Positions 62,046 through 64,000 of a stretch of DNA of 64,000 nt are shown piece after piece (positions within the stretch are counted from its first letter, which is position 1; each line of letters starts with the position of its first letter). The notes beneath the pieces were generated by a model. It made no database searches and was not told the origin of the DNA. It saw only the letters and a list, made by a program, of their open reading frames with translations. Origin of the DNA: Candidatus Zhuqueibacterota bacterium (lineage in GTDB: Bacteria; Zhuqueibacterota; Zhuqueibacteria; Residuimicrobiales; Oceaniaggregativiventaceae); assembly GCA_014728085.1 (NCBI GenBank), contig WJMF01000103.1, positions 1 to 64,000 on the forward strand, written 5' to 3'. A program made the position numbers and the translations under genes.

Positions 62046-63188
62046 ATGAAAAAAATAGTCGTCTTGTTAACCATATCGGTCATGCTATCATTTATCTATT
62101 GCGGTCAAAAGGATGACAGAGCAAGACTGCGGAAACTGCAAGCCGAACAACAAAAATTGAGCGCGGAAATCAAAGCGCTTAAAAACAAACTCTCAAAATC
62201 CGGTCAAACAGACGTGGGTGAACAGCATCTCTATGTCGATGTAAAAGCGGTGGAGGAAATGCCTTTTCATCATTATATAAATGTTCAGGGCACTGTAGAG
62301 TCGGACAATAACATTTTAATCCCGGCTCAGTCATCCGGAGTGGTGAAAAGAATTCACGTCAAAGAGGGAGATAATGTCAGGAAAGATCAGCTTTTGGCCG
62401 AGCTTGACGGGGCCATTATCCAAAAAGGCCTGGAGGAGATCAGGGTTAATCTTGAGCTTGCACGCACAGTTTATCAACGGCAAAGCCGTTTATGGGAGAA
62501 AGGCATAGGAAGTGAAGTGCAGTATCTGCAAGTAAAAACAAATAAAGAGGCCCTTGAAAAACGCCTGGCCGCTACCGAAGAGCAGTATAAACTCACCAAA
62601 ATTATCGCCCCCATTTCCGGATCGGTCGACGAAATCCTGATCAAGGCCGGTGAAGCGGTCGCCGCCGGATTTGGCACCATTCGAGTCGTTAATCTATCGG
62701 ATATGAAAATTACAGCCCAACTCTCAGAGGAATATATACGACAGCTAAAAGTCGGTAATCCGGTCGAGGTTGAGCTGCCTGTAGTGAATAACACTTTTAG
62801 GAGCAGGATTGTTGCCGTTTCACAGGTCATTGACCCGAGGGACCGGACATTTCCCATTGATGTTGCATTTCCCGCCCGGGCAGACGACATCCAGCCCAAT
62901 ATTCTCGCGGTTCTGACCATTAACGATTACAGTAATCCCAGTGCTACAACGGTTCCGGTAAATGTGGTGCAGAAGACAGAGGAGAGTCATTTTTTATTCA
63001 TCGCCAAACCGTCAACGGCGGACGCAAGCCAACCCTGGACCGTGGAAAAGAAAACCGTCCGTATTGGTAAAACCTGGGAAAACAGAGTTGAAATTCTTGC
63101 CGGCCTCCAAGCCGGAGAATACATCATCGTACGGGGCTTTCAGGATCTCGCGGATGGTCAAAAGGTACAGATCAATACCATCAAATGA
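62046..63188 (+). CDS. RND efflux periplasmic adaptor, lipoprotein type
   Basis: About 380 residues. ATG 62046 is chosen because it begins a lipoprotein signal (MKKIVVLLTISVMLSFIYC, lipidated Cys at 19). A short coiled coil (LRKLQAEQQKLSAEIKALKN) is followed by the lipoyl halves (VNVQGTVESDNNILIPAQSS; KEGDNVRKDQLLAEL) and the beta-barrel. Unlike the adaptor at 41417, which has a membrane anchor, this one is anchored by lipid. It couples TolC to the RND permease that follows. Confidence 0.92.
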   Translation: MKKIVVLLTISVMLSFIYCGQKDDRARLRKLQAEQQKLSAEIKALKNKLSKSGQTDVGEQHLYVDVKAVEEMPFHHYINVQGTVESDNNILIPAQSSGVVKRIHVKEGDNVRKDQLLAELDGAIIQKGLEEIRVNLELARTVYQRQSRLWEKGIGSEVQYLQVKTNKEALEKRLAATEEQYKLTKIIAPISGSVDEILIKAGEAVAAGFGTIRVVNLSDMKITAQLSEEYIRQLKVGNPVEVELPVVNNTFRSRIVAVSQVIDPRDRTFPIDVAFPARADDIQPNILAVLTINDYSNPSATTVPVNVVQKTEESHFLFIAKPSTADASQPWTVEKKTVRIGKTWENRVEILAGLQAGEYIIVRGFQDLADGQKVQINTIK

Positions 63189-63229
63189 CCGGCAAAAGAG
63201 GATGAGTTACTCGAAACAAAGGTAAAACA

Positions 63230-64000
63230 ATGAAAAATTTTGGGTTGTCAAATCGCGCCATAGATAATAAAACCACGGTATTTATTTTTACCATTCTAAT
63301 CACCATTTTCGGGATTATGCAATATCTGACCACGCCCAAGGAAAAATTTCCCGAAATTACATTTCCCTATTTTATGATCACAACAATTCACCCGGGGACT
63401 TCACCCGTGGATGTTGAGAACCTGATCTCGCGTCCGATCGAGAAGGAACTAAAAGGCATCAATGGTATCAAACATATCAACAGCCAATCTCTGCAGGATG
63501 TTTCGCTAATCGTGGTTGAATTTGAGGTCAATGTAAATGAGACCAAAGCGTATCTCGATGTTAAAAAAGCAATGGATGATTCCCGCACTGAATTACCCAC
63601 CGATTTATACCAGGAACCTGAGCTCAAACAAATCGACGTCTCGGAAATTCCCATACTCTATGTCAATCTCTCCGGAGATCTGGGCCTGGTAAAGTTGAAA
63701 AAATATGCTGATGATTTAAAGGATCGAATCGAAGCGCTGGAAGAGATCTCCAAAGTGGAAATCATAGGAGCACTGGAAAGGGAGATCCAGATTAATGTCG
63801 ATTTATTCAAAATGCAGGTCAATAGTATTTCTTTCAGCACCATCGAAAATGCAGTGGCGGCAGAGAATCTCACTGTTTCCGGCGGACAGATACAAACCGA
63901 CGGGATGAATCGAAATTTCCGCGTTACCGGAGAATTCAAGGATCCGAATAAAATCGGTAATATTCTTCTCAAAGAGGGCGTCTATCTTAAGGACTTTGCC
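63230..64000 (+). CDS. Efflux RND transporter permease (3' end outside window)
   Basis: The first 257 codons of an RND permease run off the right edge. MKNFGLSNRAIDNKTTVFIF and an N-terminal membrane span ITIFGIMQYLTT are followed by KEKFPEITFPYFMITTIHPG and SPVDVENLISRPIEKEL, the conserved start of AcrB-type pumps. AAAGG precedes the start. It is the fourth gene of the TetR-TolC-adaptor-RND set. Confidence 0.95.
   Translation, partial: MKNFGLSNRAIDNKTTVFIFTILITIFGIMQYLTTPKEKFPEITFPYFMITTIHPGTSPVDVENLISRPIEKELKGINGIKHINSQSLQDVSLIVVEFEVNVNETKAYLDVKKAMDDSRTELPTDLYQEPELKQIDVSEIPILYVNLSGDLGLVKLKKYADDLKDRIEALEEISKVEIIGALEREIQINVDLFKMQVNSISFSTIENAVAAENLTVSGGQIQTDGMNRNFRVTGEFKDPNKIGNILLKEGVYLKDFA

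Noticed and set aside
1..64000. CRISPR arrays, insertion sequences, phage or plasmid modules, rRNA
   Set aside because: I saw no regularly spaced repeats, transposase or integrase motifs, terminal inverted repeats with a transposase, or rRNA segments.

Overview
The window is bacterial chromosome. The best fit is the FCB superphylum, outside classical Bacteroidota (Calditrichota, KSB1 or a similar candidate lineage). This rests on a type IX secretion C-terminal sorting domain (gene at 7526-9220), a PorX-type response regulator/PglZ protein next to tsaE (15420-17429), a GWxTD-domain protein (1601-2932), FadL-like and other outer-membrane barrels, TolC and RND efflux systems, and type III glutamine synthetase. 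The lineage is inferred from gene content only; there is no rRNA here.

Layout. 1-7.3 kb (minus strand): a LacI-family regulator and a sugar ABC importer (binding lipoprotein plus two permeases), followed by a GWxTD protein, a lipoprotein and an outer-membrane barrel. Matching 18-bp LacI-type operators precede the regulator and the importer. 7.5-9.2 kb: a secreted arylsulfotransferase-like protein with a T9SS tail. 9.6-13.2 kb: a nagB-like deaminase, a sodium/solute symporter and a UroD-family protein. 13.4-15.2 kb: a full-length eukaryote-type topoisomerase IB, the most unexpected gene in the window. 15.4-25.5 kb: a housekeeping run, porX-tsaE-tsaB-rimI-accD-surE-guaA-glmS and a TPR/periplasmic-binding protein. 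25.6-32 kb: a barrel, uppP, a 43-residue MetS-like membrane peptide, holA, an ECF sigma/anti-sigma pair with an HtrA-like protein that has lost its whole catalytic triad, a small zinc-ribbon protein, rdgB, and a tRNA-Pro gene that overlaps the end of rdgB.

32-36.6 kb: glutamine synthetase III, a YhiN-type flavoprotein and a secreted protein. 36.8-42.5 kb: an RND efflux operon. 42.7-46.1 kb: a sulfur cassette with a cysteine-rich MerR regulator, SQR-like flavoprotein, DUF1641, single-cysteine DsrC/TusE and DsrE, with a perfect 12+12 bp inverted repeat just upstream. 46.3-59.6 kb: a 13-gene minus-strand operon for an amino-sugar-like substrate (nagA, cupin, class III aminotransferase, two Gfo/Idh/MocA dehydrogenases, glucosamine-6-phosphate isomerase-like protein, ceramidase-like protein, FGGY kinase, symporter, aldo/keto reductase, two ATC-hydrolase-like proteins, SDR). 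60-64 kb: a TetR-led second RND efflux operon that runs off the end.

The accessory regions describe an organism that scavenges amino sugars and other carbohydrates under LacI-type control, handles reduced sulfur, exports proteins by a T9SS-like route and carries two tripartite efflux pumps. The strongest leads are the nuclear-type topoisomerase IB, the triad-less HtrA in a sigma-factor operon, and the unassigned amino-sugar pathway. I saw no CRISPR array, intact insertion sequence, rRNA or phage module.
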